This document shows positions 12,601-23,927 of a stretch of DNA of 64,000 nt, in pieces. The notes beneath the pieces are model-generated. The model was not told the DNA's origin, did no database searches, and worked only from the letters and a program-made list of their open reading frames with translations. How positions within the stretch are numbered: the stretch's first letter is position 1; each line of letters starts with the position of its first letter. A program made the translations under genes and the position numbers. Source of the stretch: Certhia americana. Taxonomy: Eukaryota; Chordata; Aves; Passeriformes; Certhiidae. The DNA lies in NCBI GenBank assembly GCA_018697195.1, contig CM031872.1:7595197-7659196 (forward strand). Reading direction: 5' to 3'.

Positions 12601-15600
12601 GGGCTGGGCTGGGTGATCCTGGTGGGTCCCTCCCAGCTCAGCTTATTCTGTGATCCTGTAATAGACCAGGTGTGAAAAACTTCTTTAAATCACACCCAGC
12701 AGCACCTGGCAGCCCCTGCATGTCCTGGGGAGTCAGTGCAGTCCCTGGGTTTGTCACTTGGGAATTCTTGGGGACAGAGGATGATTAGAAGAAAATCGGT
12801 ATGGGAGTAGAACAGGTCTTGATCCTTGGTTCCGCTCAGCTGTTTGGGTCTGGTGAGGCACTTGGTGGGTTGGGATGTGCTGGAGGTGCTGTGGGGTGGC
12901 AGCAGGGCAGGGATGGAGCCCAGCTTGTGCTTCACCACTTGTCATCCCATCCTGCTCCTCAAGGACAAAGCAGGGATGGCAACTCCGGCAGGAGCCCCGG
13001 GTTTGGGAGGTGGGAACCACCCACAAGGGAGGGAGACTGTTCAGTCCTTCTCAGCCCCCTCTTCTGGGCTGCTGCGATGGGGATCAAATGCTGACTCCGA
13101 CCCTTCGTGCTGGAATGTAATTATAGGATAGTTTTATTCTTTTAATGCCTGGAACAATTACTTTTTCCTGACTGTTACAAGGTGAGAATTTGGATTGCCA
13201 AAGAGGTTTCAGTTGAAAAGGTGCTTTATCACCCTGCTTTATCCCTTTGCCTCTGGCTCATCAGTCAACCAGCAAATGTAATAATGGGTGGAGAAGAGTA
13301 AAGCCACAGTAAGGAGATTCCTTCTGGAGCTGAGGATGCAGGTTAACCCCCAGAGACTTCCAGAGAGATCCCTGGTCTGTGAGAAGCCATCAGGACTTTG
13401 CTCTGTCATTAATACTGCCTTGCAGACTTTCTCACCTGCTTTTTGGAGGTGAGGTGGCTGCTGACTGTCGTTGCTCGTGTTGTAGGTTGAGTTCTATAAA
13501 TCAGTTATTTTTGTTTTTAATAAATCTCTGTATATGAGGGCTCTTTGGTGGCCGGTCTGGGTGCAGCCTGAATCCTGACAGCCTGACACAAGGTTGGCTT
13601 CCTTTTTCTACATGAGATCTGCATGACTACTCAGATTTACGCTTTGTTGGGCAATATTTGCCCTGGCTTCTCTTTCCTGGATATTCTATTACTCATTCCT
13701 GTTCAAATCCTAGCAAATAAATAAATGATTTTTGCTATGGCAACAAGAACCTATCAGCTGAATAGCACAATATTTCCTGAAAAGCCTGCTTTAGTCTTTC
13801 CAGTGTGCCTGATTGCTGGGGAGAGTATTTATATATATATTGATATGTGTGTGTGTTTATGGGTTTGGGTTGGACCCTGGGTTTGTGACACAGCTGTGGG
13901 TGAAGCCTCCAGCTGAGCAAAGAGTGACAAATCCCTGCAAACATCCATAGCTGAAGGGTGCAAAATTCTTCCTTGCCACAATTTCTTCTGGGGCAGAAAC
14001 AGGGGAAGCAGTGCTGAGACAGGCTGAGCAGAGGCTTCTGGCTGGGCTCCAGTGAGCTTGGCTCTGCTAGGACACGCTTTTCTTCTAAAGAAACGTCCCC
14101 TGTTGCCTTTTGTGTTCCAATAAAAGTCTCTGTGGTCTGGCAAGGTGCTGCTGGCTGTGCAAACCTGTTGTCTGTGCCATGACTGGACTCTTGGTTTTCC
14201 TTTATAGCTGGTTCCTGGGACTGAAGCTGCCTGTGTCCCTTGCACACAGCACTCAGTTGTGCTCTGTAGCCACTCAGAGCATTTTTCTGCCCCTTGTGTC
14301 CCCTGGTTCTGCCTGAATGTTTCACCCTCCCTGTTCTGTTGAGTCAAGCAGAGCTGCCTTGTGCTTCCCTGAAACCCCATTGTGCTTTGAGAGGGGAGCT
14401 CAGGTACTTCCACAGCAGGTTTTGTGGTTTGGGGCTCTCACCCCATGGGCAGGGCTGAGTGCCCCAGGGTCCATCCTGTGCCAGTGCCTGGTTGTGCCTT
14501 GTATTTGCTCTGCTTGGGTGTGCCCAGGACTTCATTGCAGCAGCCCTGGGGCTCTGCCTGGTGCAGGGGCTGGCAGCAGGGGCTGGAATCTGCCATAGTG
14601 TGGTTTGGGGGAACCTGTACCACTGTGCCCTCATGCCACACACAACTGCCTGTGTGAGCCTTGCAGGTGAACTTGGCTCCAGCTGTGCCCTGGGTTGCTG
14701 GTTGCAGCCCTGACTGGTTGCTCTGTGTGAAGGGCTCCAGCATTGCCTCCCGCTTGAATTGCTTGTGGAGACTGGGAGTGGTTGAGTTTGGGGCTGTTGG
14801 TGTTGTCTCTGGGCTCTGTGTGGGATGTGGGTGTCTCCAGGCCATTTCTGCTCTGTTCTGCTCTGTGGTTTTGCTCCCTGCTGAGGCTGTTTTCTCCTCC
14901 ACTACTGTGTGCACCTTTGGTCCAAGCTGTGCTCAGTCATTTTTCATAGAGATTTTCTTCAGACAGCAGAAACCCAGGAACATTTAATTCCATCTCCCAA
15001 GCTTAAATTCTAAACCCCAAGGCATATCTCTCCTGTCTGCTTTGTCTTCTATGTTTAGCAAAGTAATTCTTACCTTCAGTGCCATTGGCAGCACTGGTAA
15101 GTGGCCTGTGTGCAGTTTCTAGTTCTGGGATAGCTCCTGGGCTTCCAGCAGCCCTGGGCACCTCCACCCTCATGGCCTTTGTGCCTGACAGTGTGGCTCA
15201 TCCACACAGGACAGGCACCACATTGTGAGCAGTGACAGCCTGGCTCGGATCAGGGAGCATCTAGGTCAGCAGCAGGAATGAGAAATTCAGGGAGCAGCAA
15301 CTGGGATGCTCTCAGCTTCAGGACCATTTAATTCCAACCCCTTTTCTCTGAAAGAGAATCACTTTTCTGCTCAAGTGTCATTTGGGGAGACTCAGAGTGT
15401 CTCTGTCTGGGGCTAAGGCAGGGAATGGGGAAAGGTAGATGGTTCCCTCCATGCAGTTTCCATCCCGTCTTCTCCTGGGAGCAGCGGAAGGGAGCCATCC
15501 TACCCTGGAGCAAAGTAGGACAGAGCTCCAGCTGTGGGTTTGCAGTGTGGAGGAGCTGCAGCTGCTCCCTCTGTTACCCAGATTCAAACTTAGCTCCCTT

Positions 15601-18600
15601 TTGCTGATAAGGAGCAGTGAAATGCTCCCTGTCCTGCTCTGATCCCTCCAGAGCTCCAGGGCTCCTGTGCATAGGTGGCACAGGTGGCACACGGTGATCT
15701 GCTGGCAGCTCTTGGAGGCCCTGGGACACATCCTTGGTGTGACTTTGGCTGCCCCTAACAGTGCTGCTCCAGTGCTCTGACCTGCTGTGAATGGGTGCAC
15801 CTGGGACCTGCAGTGCTTCAGGGCTGCTTGGGCCAGGTGCCACTTCCCAGCCTCTGGGGATTTTCTGTATGACAGAAATAGGGGATAAATGTGCTGCACT
15901 TGCCCCTGGCCAGTCATTACACAGCATCTGGAGAGATCAGAACTATCGGGCTCCTGCCACCTGTCACAAGCTACCATGTCCTTTCCATTCTGTTCATAAC
16001 CCTGTTAGCTGAATTGTAATTGTACTTAGAAGTAAAGGGATCACAACACCCTTTTAGACAGCTGCTCCTGAACCTTGATCTGTGTTGGCTAAATCTTCCC
16101 TACTTTTGGCATGAACTTACTCCTGGCAAGCTTATCCTCCTTGTTTGTCTGATGTGTGCTGGCATCAGCAGTTCTCTGCTCCTTGGTGGTTATTTTCTGG
16201 AGTACTTACTAAGAGCTGTTACGCTTTTTCTCCACCTTCACTTTCGCTGGTGTGAAGTTTTTGCCAGTGAATCTCCTCTCACCTGTTGAGGTGACCTGTA
16301 ACCAGATCCCTGGAGCACAGCAGTAGATAATGCTTAGGACAGGCAGGGCTGCAGGGAGCAAACCCTCCCCTCAGCTTTTCTTTTCAGCTTGGACAAGCAC
16401 ATCTGGAGTTACTTCCACCACCTGCTGAGTGTTACAGGGAGGAGAGAGCCAGGCAGTCCCTATTTCCAGCAGAAATGCCTTGCTTCATCTCTGGTTTATT
16501 TAAGCAGCATCCTAATGATGATTACAGTCCTATAGCAAATCCCACATTTTCTTTCTCAGTTATTCACAGGTGATGAGCTTTTCCTCGTGCAAAGGTTGCT
16601 CTTAAACACGATTCCATTTTTAGTGTTTTTGCTCTCCAGTTTTTTCATGACCATAAAATTCTGGTTAGCCCTTGATGAACTCTTGTGTTTGAGTCACTTT
16701 CATTTCTCAGTCTCCCAGTTACTGTGGAAAGGTCATTATTGACAATACTAGATAAAACTGGTTTCAGACCAGAACCTTTAAGGCCTCCCCCTTGTCCATT
16801 ATTTTCCCTGTCTGCTACCAGCTGTTACCATTTCTCCTTCAGCTGCTTCCTTCTTCTCACTTCTGGTTTTAAGCCCTGCTTAATGTAGCTTAAATAGCTC
16901 TTTGCCAGATGTCCTCCCAAGACTGGAGTCCTGGTCATGGATGCTTCTGTTTTCTGGAGCTTGGATACACAAAGGAGTTGCCAGGAATTAGCAATGTCAC
17001 CTTTCCAACACATGGGTGTTTTCCTGCTTTTCTTTCATGAGACACATGGTGGCAGCTCCTCCTGGGTGCTGGGCATCAGTGTGAGGTGCTGGCAGAGGGC
17101 ACAGAGGTACTCCAGACTCCTGGGCCTCCTGCCTCCATTTGGCTCTGCCTTTGGGGTTTCCCTCAGCATGGCAAGAGATCCACCAAGGCACCTGGGGAGG
17201 GACTGGGGGATCTGCAGTGGCTGCTTTAAACCAGGGGGCAGCCCTGGTGTGTGCAGCGGCCTGTGCCAGAGCCAGCATGGGGATCAGCAGGTTCTTGTGC
17301 TTCTCCCTGATAATTCTCCTTTGCTGTTGCTCAGATGAAGATCTCTTTCAACGAGACAAGTTTGCAGACGATGTTTGAATACCCCTCAGAGAGCTCCCTG
17401 GCAGAAGAGGATGAGGAAGAGGAAGGACACGCTTCTGAAACAGAGGAAGAAAAATCTCGTACCTTTTATGTTCCTCGCCCAAACAGCACTTTGCATCCCA
17501 GTACAACTAACTCAGGTGAGTGAAGCACTGTGTTGGCACTGTGGAGTTTCTGGTGGTGTCTGACACTGCCCATGTTTCCCACAGGGGCATTAAGGGGGGC
17601 TTCACATGGGTGGAAATGCTCATAGAGGTGAACAGGGAGCTGAAGATGGACAGCTGTCCCTGCTGGGATCCTAGTCCCACTTCTTTTTGGGGTGGTAAGG
17701 AATATTTACCTGATCTTTCTCCTTCCAGCAGATTTATCCAGCTACACTCCAAAGCACTCCGTGAAGTTCAGTGAGTGGCAGGAGCAGAAGTATGAGGGTC
17801 CTGCTGCAGAGGGACCCCTTCCAAAGGAAGCTGATTCCCAGGGGAACCAAGTCATGGTGAGGCTATAAATAATCAACTCTTGTGCTCTCTTGTGGAGTGG
17901 GGGTTCCAGGCAGTGGATGGGACAGGATGTGCCTTTCCCTGCACACCTGTGTTTGTGTTCCTGCCCAGGGAGCTGTATCACTGCTCCCAAAGGGGCCAAC
18001 ACACCATCCCACTGCAACTACCACACCTGCCCCTCCCCAGCTGTGTGAAGGAGACTCAAGGCAGCTGGTACGCTCTGTGCTCAGCACAGGAAAGACATGG
18101 ATCTGTTGGAACAAGTCCAGAGGAGGCCATGGAAGTGCTCCAAAGGCTGGAGCCCCTCTGCTCTGGTGCCAGGCTGGGAGAGCTGGGGATGTTCACCTGG
18201 AGTAGAGAAGGCTCCAGGGAGAGCTCAGAGCCCCTTCCAGGGCCTAAAGAGGGCTTATCAAAAACAGGGAGATGGATTTGATTTTTTTTTTTTTTTTTAA
18301 TGTGGCCAGGTGATAGGACAAGGGGGAATGGTTTTAAGCTAAAAGAGATTTAGATTAGATACTGGAAAGAAATTGTTCCCTGTGCTGGTGGGGAAGCCTT
18401 GGTGCAGGGTGGCTGCCCCTGGATCCCTGGAAGTGTCCAAGGCCAGGTTAGATGGGGCTTGGAATGACCTGGGATAGTGGAAGGTGTCCCTGCCCAGGGC
18501 AGGAGGTTGGAACAAGATGGGTTTTAAGATCCTTTCCAACCCAAACCATTGCAGGACTTTCTGATGCTCCAGGGCACATTTGGAGGGGGGCAGTAACTTA

Positions 18601-18749
18601 ACACACCCAGTTATGGCCAAGGCACCATCCAAGGCTGAGGGGGCTGCTCTGGCCCGGCTCTGACGGCTCCTGTGCTCTGCCCACAGCTCACCCCGGCGGA
18701 GAAGGGCGGTCTCTCGGATTTCAGCAGCGAGCCTGCGCTCTATTTCTGA
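1428..18749 (+). CDS. TPRN: Taperin, four coding exons
   Basis: Taperin concentrates at the base of inner-ear stereocilia, binds actin-associated partners and protein phosphatase 1, and is a recessive deafness gene in humans. Exons read 1428-3625, 17335-17515, 17729-17856 and 18687-18749, all with GT/AG borders and consistent phases (0, 1, 0). Family landmarks visible are an N-terminal QREILERKRAKLA, RENPFI, IRADNI-IIES, the repeated SNSFTV / NSFVF type motifs, FEIHPAPKPDL, KKRYPTVNEIEVIGGYL, the phosphatase-1 docking motif KISF, SSYTPKHSVKFS and the C-terminal SEPALYF. From about 1905 to the stop the reading is clean; before that it hops between frames (see finding). The ATG at 1428 is chosen for its Kozak context, but the exact N-terminus is uncertain. 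The related family is phostensin (PPP1R18); the conserved C-terminus and the neighbouring SSNA1 and ANAPC2 favour TPRN. The gene converges on SSNA1. Confidence 0.92.
2333..2600 (+). repeat. In-frame 33-bp proline-rich coding repeats in TPRN
   Basis: Five consecutive 11-residue units of the form RAVTPPPTASP / RVVTPPPIASP / RAVTPQPSAPP are followed by more degenerate units up to about 2600. The unit length is a multiple of three, so copy-number change would not break the frame. A smaller 21-bp repeat (PATPPPL units) precedes it near 2212-2260. Confidence 0.75.
5513..5585 (+). repeat. Possible CR1 3'-end relic
   Basis: The order of a GGCAGGAGTTTGG-like block, an AGACCTCCAGAGG block and a CTTCCAGCCT block matches the end of a sense CR1, but it is strongly diverged. 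Confidence 0.45.
12462..12662 (+). repeat. CR1-like LINE 3' fragment, copy 1 of a near-identical pair
   Basis: This roughly 200-bp sense fragment runs from AAGGTTCTTCCCCCAGAGGG to TTATTCTGTGATCCTGTAA. It is nearly identical over about 150 bp to 23228-23406 and is related to the avian CR1 3' end (CTGGGTGATCCT...CCTCCCAGCTCAG replaces the more common tail). Confidence 0.75.
17335..17515 (+). CDS. TPRN: TPRN coding exon 2 (phosphatase-1 docking motif)
   Basis: The exon starts in phase 0 directly with M-KISF. KISF fits the RVxF-type protein phosphatase 1 docking motif and is shared with phostensin. NETSLQTMFEYPSESSL follows, then an acidic EED/EEE run, then SRTFYVPRPNSTL. The exon ends AACTCAG|GTGAGT in phase 1. 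Confidence 0.9.
17729..17856 (+). CDS. TPRN: TPRN coding exon 3
   Basis: The exon encodes (A)DLSSYTPKHSVKFSEWQEQK and an E/P-rich continuation, ending GTCATG|GTGAGG in phase 0. The acceptor reads CCAGCAG, so the exon can start at 17729 (adding Ala) or at 17732 without changing frame. Confidence 0.88.
18301..18557 (+). repeat. CR1 LINE 3' fragment in TPRN intron 3
   Basis: About 255 bp of sense CR1: GGACAAGGGGGAATGG, a TGCCCCTGGATCCCTGG block, GGAAGGTGTCCCTGCCC and the CCTTTCCAACCCAAACCATT tail. A run of about 18 T immediately precedes it. Confidence 0.88.
18687..18749 (+). CDS. TPRN: TPRN coding exon 4 (C-terminus)
   Basis: Twenty codons encode LTPAEKGGLSDFSSEPALYF, then TGA. The SDF-SEPALYF ending is the conserved taperin C-terminus. 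The acceptor is CCCACAG. Confidence 0.9.
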   Translation, partial: LTPAEKGGLSDFSSEPALYF

Positions 18750-21098
18750 GGCTGCTCCGCGGTGCTGCAGCAGCGGCTGCTGGGCACGATGGGGCAGTGC
18801 AGCCGCCGTGGCCACACGGGAACCGCCACCGAAACCGCCCCCAAACCGCGGCTTTCCCCGGATCCTGCTGCCAAGGGTGGACCAGATGCTCTCGGGCATC
18901 TTCGGAGAATATTTGCACTGGATTTTGGGACCGAATTACTGCTTTCAAGGCGTATGATTGATTCTGCCTGTGGCCTTGCATGTTCCTTGTTCAAGATCAG
19001 CTGCCGGTTAGGCAGGTGTGGGAAGGACATCTGTAATCCCGGCATGGATGTTGATTTTTCTCAGCACTTGTCTGAGTCCAGTGCAGGGTCTGGATAGCTT
19101 TTGCAACCCTTCTCCCCCGTGGAGGATGGCTCTGGAGTTGGAACACTGGGCAGTTCTAGGTGGGTTCACAGCGTGGCTGTGATTTGACACATTTTGACAC
19201 ACAGTTTGGAAAACCATTGAAGGTTCATTGTTTGGCATGTTTCAGGCTCTGGTTTCACTGAAACATCATGGAATTCACGTGCCAGTTACATGCTTGTGGA
19301 GTTCACTGAACACCCTGAGGGAGGGATGGGAAGAGCAATGAATGCCTTTAGCTTTAGGTGTTATTTTTGCACCAATGAGTAGAGAAGTGTCCAGACTGTC
19401 TCGAGCCTCTTGAAGATGCCCAAACATTGGCCATAGCTTTGGTCTGTCCTTCCCAGCTCTGGCATCCAGTCTCTGGGAATTGCTGGTTGTGCTCCAGTTT
19501 GCCAGTTCCTCTTCTTGCTTTGTTCCAGATCTGATTGATCTCTCTTGGTTGCTTCCTTCGAGCCACACTTGCTCTGCTCCTCTAATCAAAGCACAGGAGG
19601 GCAGTTTCACTCCTTTCTTCTGCAGAACTTGAACAAGGAATGTGGGTTATTTTTGGTTTTTCTAGGATTTTTATAGTTCTATTGTAATTGTTTAATGCAG
19701 CCAATATGCAAAGGAATCTGCTAGAATCTTCCATTCAAGTTTTCTACTACTGTAAACTCAGGGTCAAAATTGCACTCTGGAACAGATGGAGCAGTGCTGC
19801 TAATGTGATTTGTACTTGGGATTAAAAGAGATGTGGTGAGAACAGATCCAGCCTCTTTGGGCTTTATGGAATGCGTGGTACCCCGGTGTGGGGCATGATC
19901 CAAAGGAACAGGCTGGTGTCTTGATTAAATTTGATGGTTACTGATTTGTCTGTTAATAGATGATGAATGTCTGCTCAAGTGACACTGGTGTGTGAACTGA
20001 AAATGCTCTGCATACCTTGCACTTGGTTTGGTGTCTGTTGTAGCAGCACAAGAAGGTTGTTCTGCTGAAAAACACAGGATTAATTTTTAGAACATACCTA
20101 CTTGTAGCTGTTCCCTTCTGCCCTGGGTGCCTAAATACTTTTGGAAAGATAATGCAAAAAAAGAAAAAAAAAAAAATGAGCTACTCACTAGTTTGTTAGA
20201 TGTTGGCTGGGGGGCCACAAAGACATTTTGCACCTCCTTGTCTGTTCCAAGCTAATTTGAGATCTGCTGTCTGTGTGACTTCCTGGGAGCAGGATGTGTC
20301 TGCAGTGCATCTGCCTGGGACATGACACAAGGACCATGGAGTTCCATGTGTAGTGGCTTCTCCCATTAATACTTCAGGATAAGGTGCTGAGACTGGGGTA
20401 GAATGCGGGAAAACGTGAGACTGCTGGTGACTGCTAGATTTAAGGGGTGAGTTTGCAGCACAGCTTTTCTAGCAAAAAAGGTCCCAGTGAGCATCTTTCC
20501 CTGTAGAAAAGCCCTAGTCAGTTTAAGGCAGCTCTGTTTCTTGCAAGACTGAGGGTGGTAAAGCAAAGCTGCTTTCAACTCAAGTTAGGGACAAGGGGTC
20601 TGAAGTAGCCCTGGTGTAGTTCTCCTATGGATCCATGAGGAATGCTAAAGAATGCTAAAAGCCAACACTGTCCTGCAGCTCAAACACTGCTCTGGTTCTC
20701 GTGTGAGTTAACTCTGTGCCTGCAGCCCTGTGGGCAGGACAGCTCAGGGGTGTGGGAGTGCAGTGTGCTGCTCTCTGCTCCTTCTCCCTGTGATCCTGCT
20801 CCACCTTGGAGCTGTGATTCACACCTCACGGAGCATTCCTTTGCACTTCCAGCTTCGTGCTCTAATCCCTGCCCAGGGAGCTGCCACCCAGAGCAGGGTG
20901 AGTGCTGTCCCGAGGGCAGGAGCATCAGCTGATGGGTCACCTCTTGGGATGTGCCTCAGGATCGCTGTGCTCAAAATGAAGGGTATTTTTTGTAAATGCC
21001 TACCCTGATCTGTAGCGTTCAAAGATCAGCTTTAGTGGATCTCTGACTAATACCAAAGCACATCTGAAAGGAAAATTTACTTCTGCAAAGCAAAGGCT
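18750..21098. other. TPRN 3' UTR and intergenic space towards SSNA1
   Basis: This is the tail-to-tail space between TPRN and SSNA1. I see no AATAAA on the plus strand in it. ATTAAA variants at 19821-19826 and 19924-19929 are the best candidates for TPRN polyadenylation. An A-rich run lies near 20156-20176. No other gene is recognisable. Confidence 0.5.
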
Positions 21099-21104
21099 TT
21101 TATT
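21099..21104 (-). terminator. SSNA1 polyadenylation signal (AATAAA)
   Basis: TTTATT on the plus strand gives AATAAA on the minus strand, about 72 nt past the SSNA1 stop codon, which implies a very short 3' UTR. Confidence 0.7.
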
Positions 21105-21175
21105 CTATGTTGCATCCCTGTACCACAACAGCAGCTCTCTCTGGCCAACAGGACTTTCCAGGCTGAAGAAGAAGT

Positions 21176-23888
21176 TTAGGAACGCTTTTGTCGACGTACT
21201 CGTTGTCCTAATGAAGTGTTTTGTGGCTCAATGGCTTTACCAAGATCCCCCATTTCCTCCTTCAGGACATCTAGCAGTGTCTGAGAATTGTCCAGTATCT
21301 GGGAAAGAAATAAAAATAGCTTATTTTTACACAAACTGTTTCTCTTATGAATTCCCTTCGAATTCAGCTGATCTGCCTTGCAGCAAGAGGGGTTCTCCAG
21401 CCCTTCACCCTCTAATTCCTGGTGATTTATTATCCTGTCTCACTGTAGGAATATCTGTGGGAGAATTTCTCTGGTTTGTGTTCATATTCTGAAAATGAAA
21501 TGCCTTAAGCAATTCATCTGCCTTGGAGCATGAGGCAGAGAACTTCCTGAAGCAGACTGGGGGGGGGGTTGGTTGGTTTGGTGTTTTTTGGTTGGGTGGG
21601 TGGATTTTTTTAAGAGAGAGTTGGTATCTGGGCTTTTTAGATCAATATTAAATTGTGCTCTGCTGACCCAGTTTCAACTCTTTTCCACTGTTAAAACTAC
21701 ACATTTTGGGTTTCTGCCTTCAAGACTAACTCAAATCTACAGTGACCTTATGTCAGACTAGACCTGTTACTAATTTTCTCCTGGTTTTAGCTCACTGTCT
21801 ACATAATCTAACATCCCTGCTTCCTATGCTCTAGGCTACAACATATTTAGGAGACCTTGCTGCCTGTCCATCTCACCAGTTAAAAATTTTAACAAAGTGG
21901 ACAATTGTAACCAAATGTGATGGTTATAGTCCCCAAATTAATGTATGTTACTGTGAGTTTGTGGAAATCACCGAGTGATCAGAGAGGAGCTGAGGAAGTG
22001 TCCCACAGGACAAGGTGCTGGAGGAAGGTGAAATCCTGTGGGGGCTGGCAGAAGGCAAGGAGTGACAAACCAGGGATGTACATCCACAGGAAAGGAACTT
22101 TGTTTCTAGTTTCTGTCTGTAGGACATCTCTTCTTCACCACCTCTTTCTACTTCCTGTGAGTGTCAGTTCATTTCAATAAACAGGAATTCATCTGTAGGC
22201 TGAGGGTGTGACTTGGATCTCAGGTAAGGTTTCTTTTTAAAGGGGCTGTTTGTTTATCTTCCAGCATAGTTTTTAAGCGAGTTTCCCCCTTCACTTCAAA
22301 CTATGAGGTATTGAAGGAGGTTGAGGAAACAGCTCCAGGTTCATCTGAAAAGTGATTGCCAGGGAAAAGCACTGACTTTGGGAGAGGAAGAGGAGCTGAC
22401 ACAGTAGTTGGTCACATTCAAAAAGCAAACAGGAGCAGAATTTAGGCAATGGCTAACAGTGGAAAGGGTGCTTCTTAGACAAACTCTGCGGGTCACCAAG
22501 AGAAGGAAGATTATCCCTTATCTGAAAAGGGGCTGGAAAGATCCTTTTTTAAAAAATAAAAGCTGTTGGTGTGTAATGCAGAAGTGACTAAAGCTGTTTC
22601 CCTATCTATGGCAATCAAGCAGTCCCTTCCTGGCAGTAACACACACAGGGAAGGGGAATGGGTAAAGCTGTCCCAGGAACCAAAATGACAGTGCCAGCCC
22701 TTGTGCTGTTTGCCTCCTTCCCACCCTTTACTGTCCCAACAATTTGACTCTTTTAATTATATTAGTCCATTACAGTAGAAAGAAACTACACTAAATATTG
22801 TGCAGGCAGAGTGGCATGCCAACAGCTCCATCAGCACCATTGTTCTCTGCCTGAATCAGTAGGATTGTGGGTCAGAATCTTATATCTGGTTTTCTCCTTT
22901 CCCTCAAACCATGGGTCTGAGATGGTCATTTTTAGGGGTTTGTTGAAAAAACCAGTTGTGATGTATTTTGACAGTAGACTTTTCCCAAGCCTTAGCAGCA
23001 CCAAAACAATCTCCAACCCAAACCTCTCTGTGCTAGAGCTGCATCCCAGGCCCGGGAAGTTGTTTTGGCTGCAGTGCTACGACCCACTGAGGAGTGGTAG
23101 TTCATCGAGGTGCTCCCAACCGACCTTCAGGTAAATACAGACCCTGAGTTCATGCATAAACATATACATATATGTATATATACATATACATATCCCAAAC
23201 ACACACCTGACTCCCCTGACACACCGGAAAAGGTTCTTCCCCAGAGGGTGCTGGGCACTGCCCAGGGAATGGGCACGGCCCCGAGGCTGCCAGAGCTCCA
23301 GGAGCCTTTGGACATCCCAGGGATGCACAGGCTGGGAGTGTTGGGGGGCTGTGCAGGGACAGGGGCTGGGCTGGATGATCCTTGTCCACATCAGGTTATT
23401 CTGATTCAGTGTTGCCTCGAATCCTGTCCCCGGTCACAGACAGGGGAGATCGCTGCGGTCCCTCCCCCCACGAGGAAGCTGCACACTGCGATGTCCCCTC
23501 CTCTGCTCCAGGCTGAACACACCGAGCGCCCTCAGCGCTGCTCGCTGTCAGTACCTGCCCGGAGGCCGTGTCTATCTCGGCGATGGTGCGGTCGATGTGG
23601 GCTCGGGCGGACCGGAGCCCCGCCAGGCTCTCGCTGGTGTCGGACAAGCGCCGGGACAGCGACGCGATCCGCGACTGCAGCCGGCGCCGCTCCGCCTCCT
23701 CGGCACGGATCCGCCCGCTCAGCTCGTCCCGCCGGGTGCGGAGCTCCGACAGCCCTGCGGGGCGGCACCGTCAGACGGGCCCGCGCACCCTGCCCGGCCC
23801 CTGCCCCGGCCCCGCTCGCCCCCCGGCCCCGCTCACCCTCCCGCAGCGCCGTGTGGTGCCCCCGCAGCGCGGCTCCGGTGCCGCTCAT
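21176..23888 (-). CDS. SSNA1: SSNA1 (NA14), complete three-exon coding sequence
   Basis: SSNA1 is a small coiled-coil protein of centrosomes, basal bodies and the midbody that self-assembles into fibrils and binds microtubules. Minus-strand exons are 23888-23837 (52 nt, MSGTGAALRGHHTALRE), 23754-23555 (200 nt) and 21298-21176 (123 nt, stop TAA at 21178-21176). Phases 1 and 0 join exactly to give 124 residues, against about 119 in mammals. Diagnostic family features are the M-GAAL start, ELxxRRDEL, DRTIAE before the second junction, and ILDNSQTLLDVLK after it. The middle exon is Arg-rich and diverged (RRRLQSRIASLSRRL) but keeps a coiled-coil heptad pattern; the tail VRRQKRS differs from mammals. 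The 2.26 kb second intron holds an antisense CR1 copy. The gene starts head-to-head with ANAPC2 and ends facing TPRN. Confidence 0.92.
21299..23554 (-). other. SSNA1 intron 2
   Basis: This intron separates the DRTIAE exon from the ILDNSQTLL exon. It includes a G/T-rich run at about 21560-21610, an AT-rich dinucleotide-like stretch (ACATATAC type) at about 23155-23200, and a CR1-like fragment at 23228-23406. No other gene is visible. Confidence 0.7.
23228..23406 (+). repeat. CR1-like LINE 3' fragment, copy 2 of a near-identical pair
   Basis: It is nearly identical to 12462-12662 from AAGGTTCTTCCCC through GGGCTGGGCTGG, with a different last 30 bases. It lies in SSNA1 intron 2, antisense to that gene. 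Confidence 0.75.
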
Positions 23889-23927
23889 CGCCGCGGCCGC
23901 GCCGCTCCGCCCCTTCCTGCGGCCCGA
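23889..23927. promoter_or_regulatory. Core of bidirectional SSNA1/ANAPC2 promoter
   Basis: Only 39 bp separate the SSNA1 ATG (minus) from the ANAPC2 ATG (plus). The stretch is almost pure G/C with GCGGCCGC, a CCGCCCC GC-box-like run and CCTTCCTG, which on the minus strand carries a GGAA ETS core. The surrounding CpG island spans about 23420-24110. Initiation sites probably overlap or lie within the partner's first exon. Confidence 0.7.

Larger units (their letters stand above)
3626..17334 (+). other. TPRN intron 1 (13.7 kb)
   Basis: The GT at 3626 and the AG at 17333-17334 bound this intron. It contains two recognisable CR1 pieces (5513-5585 weak, 12462-12662 clear) and short AT/GT runs near 13830. 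Open frames such as 6752-7312 have no recognisable protein content and are treated as chance. No RNA gene was recognised in it. Confidence 0.7.
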
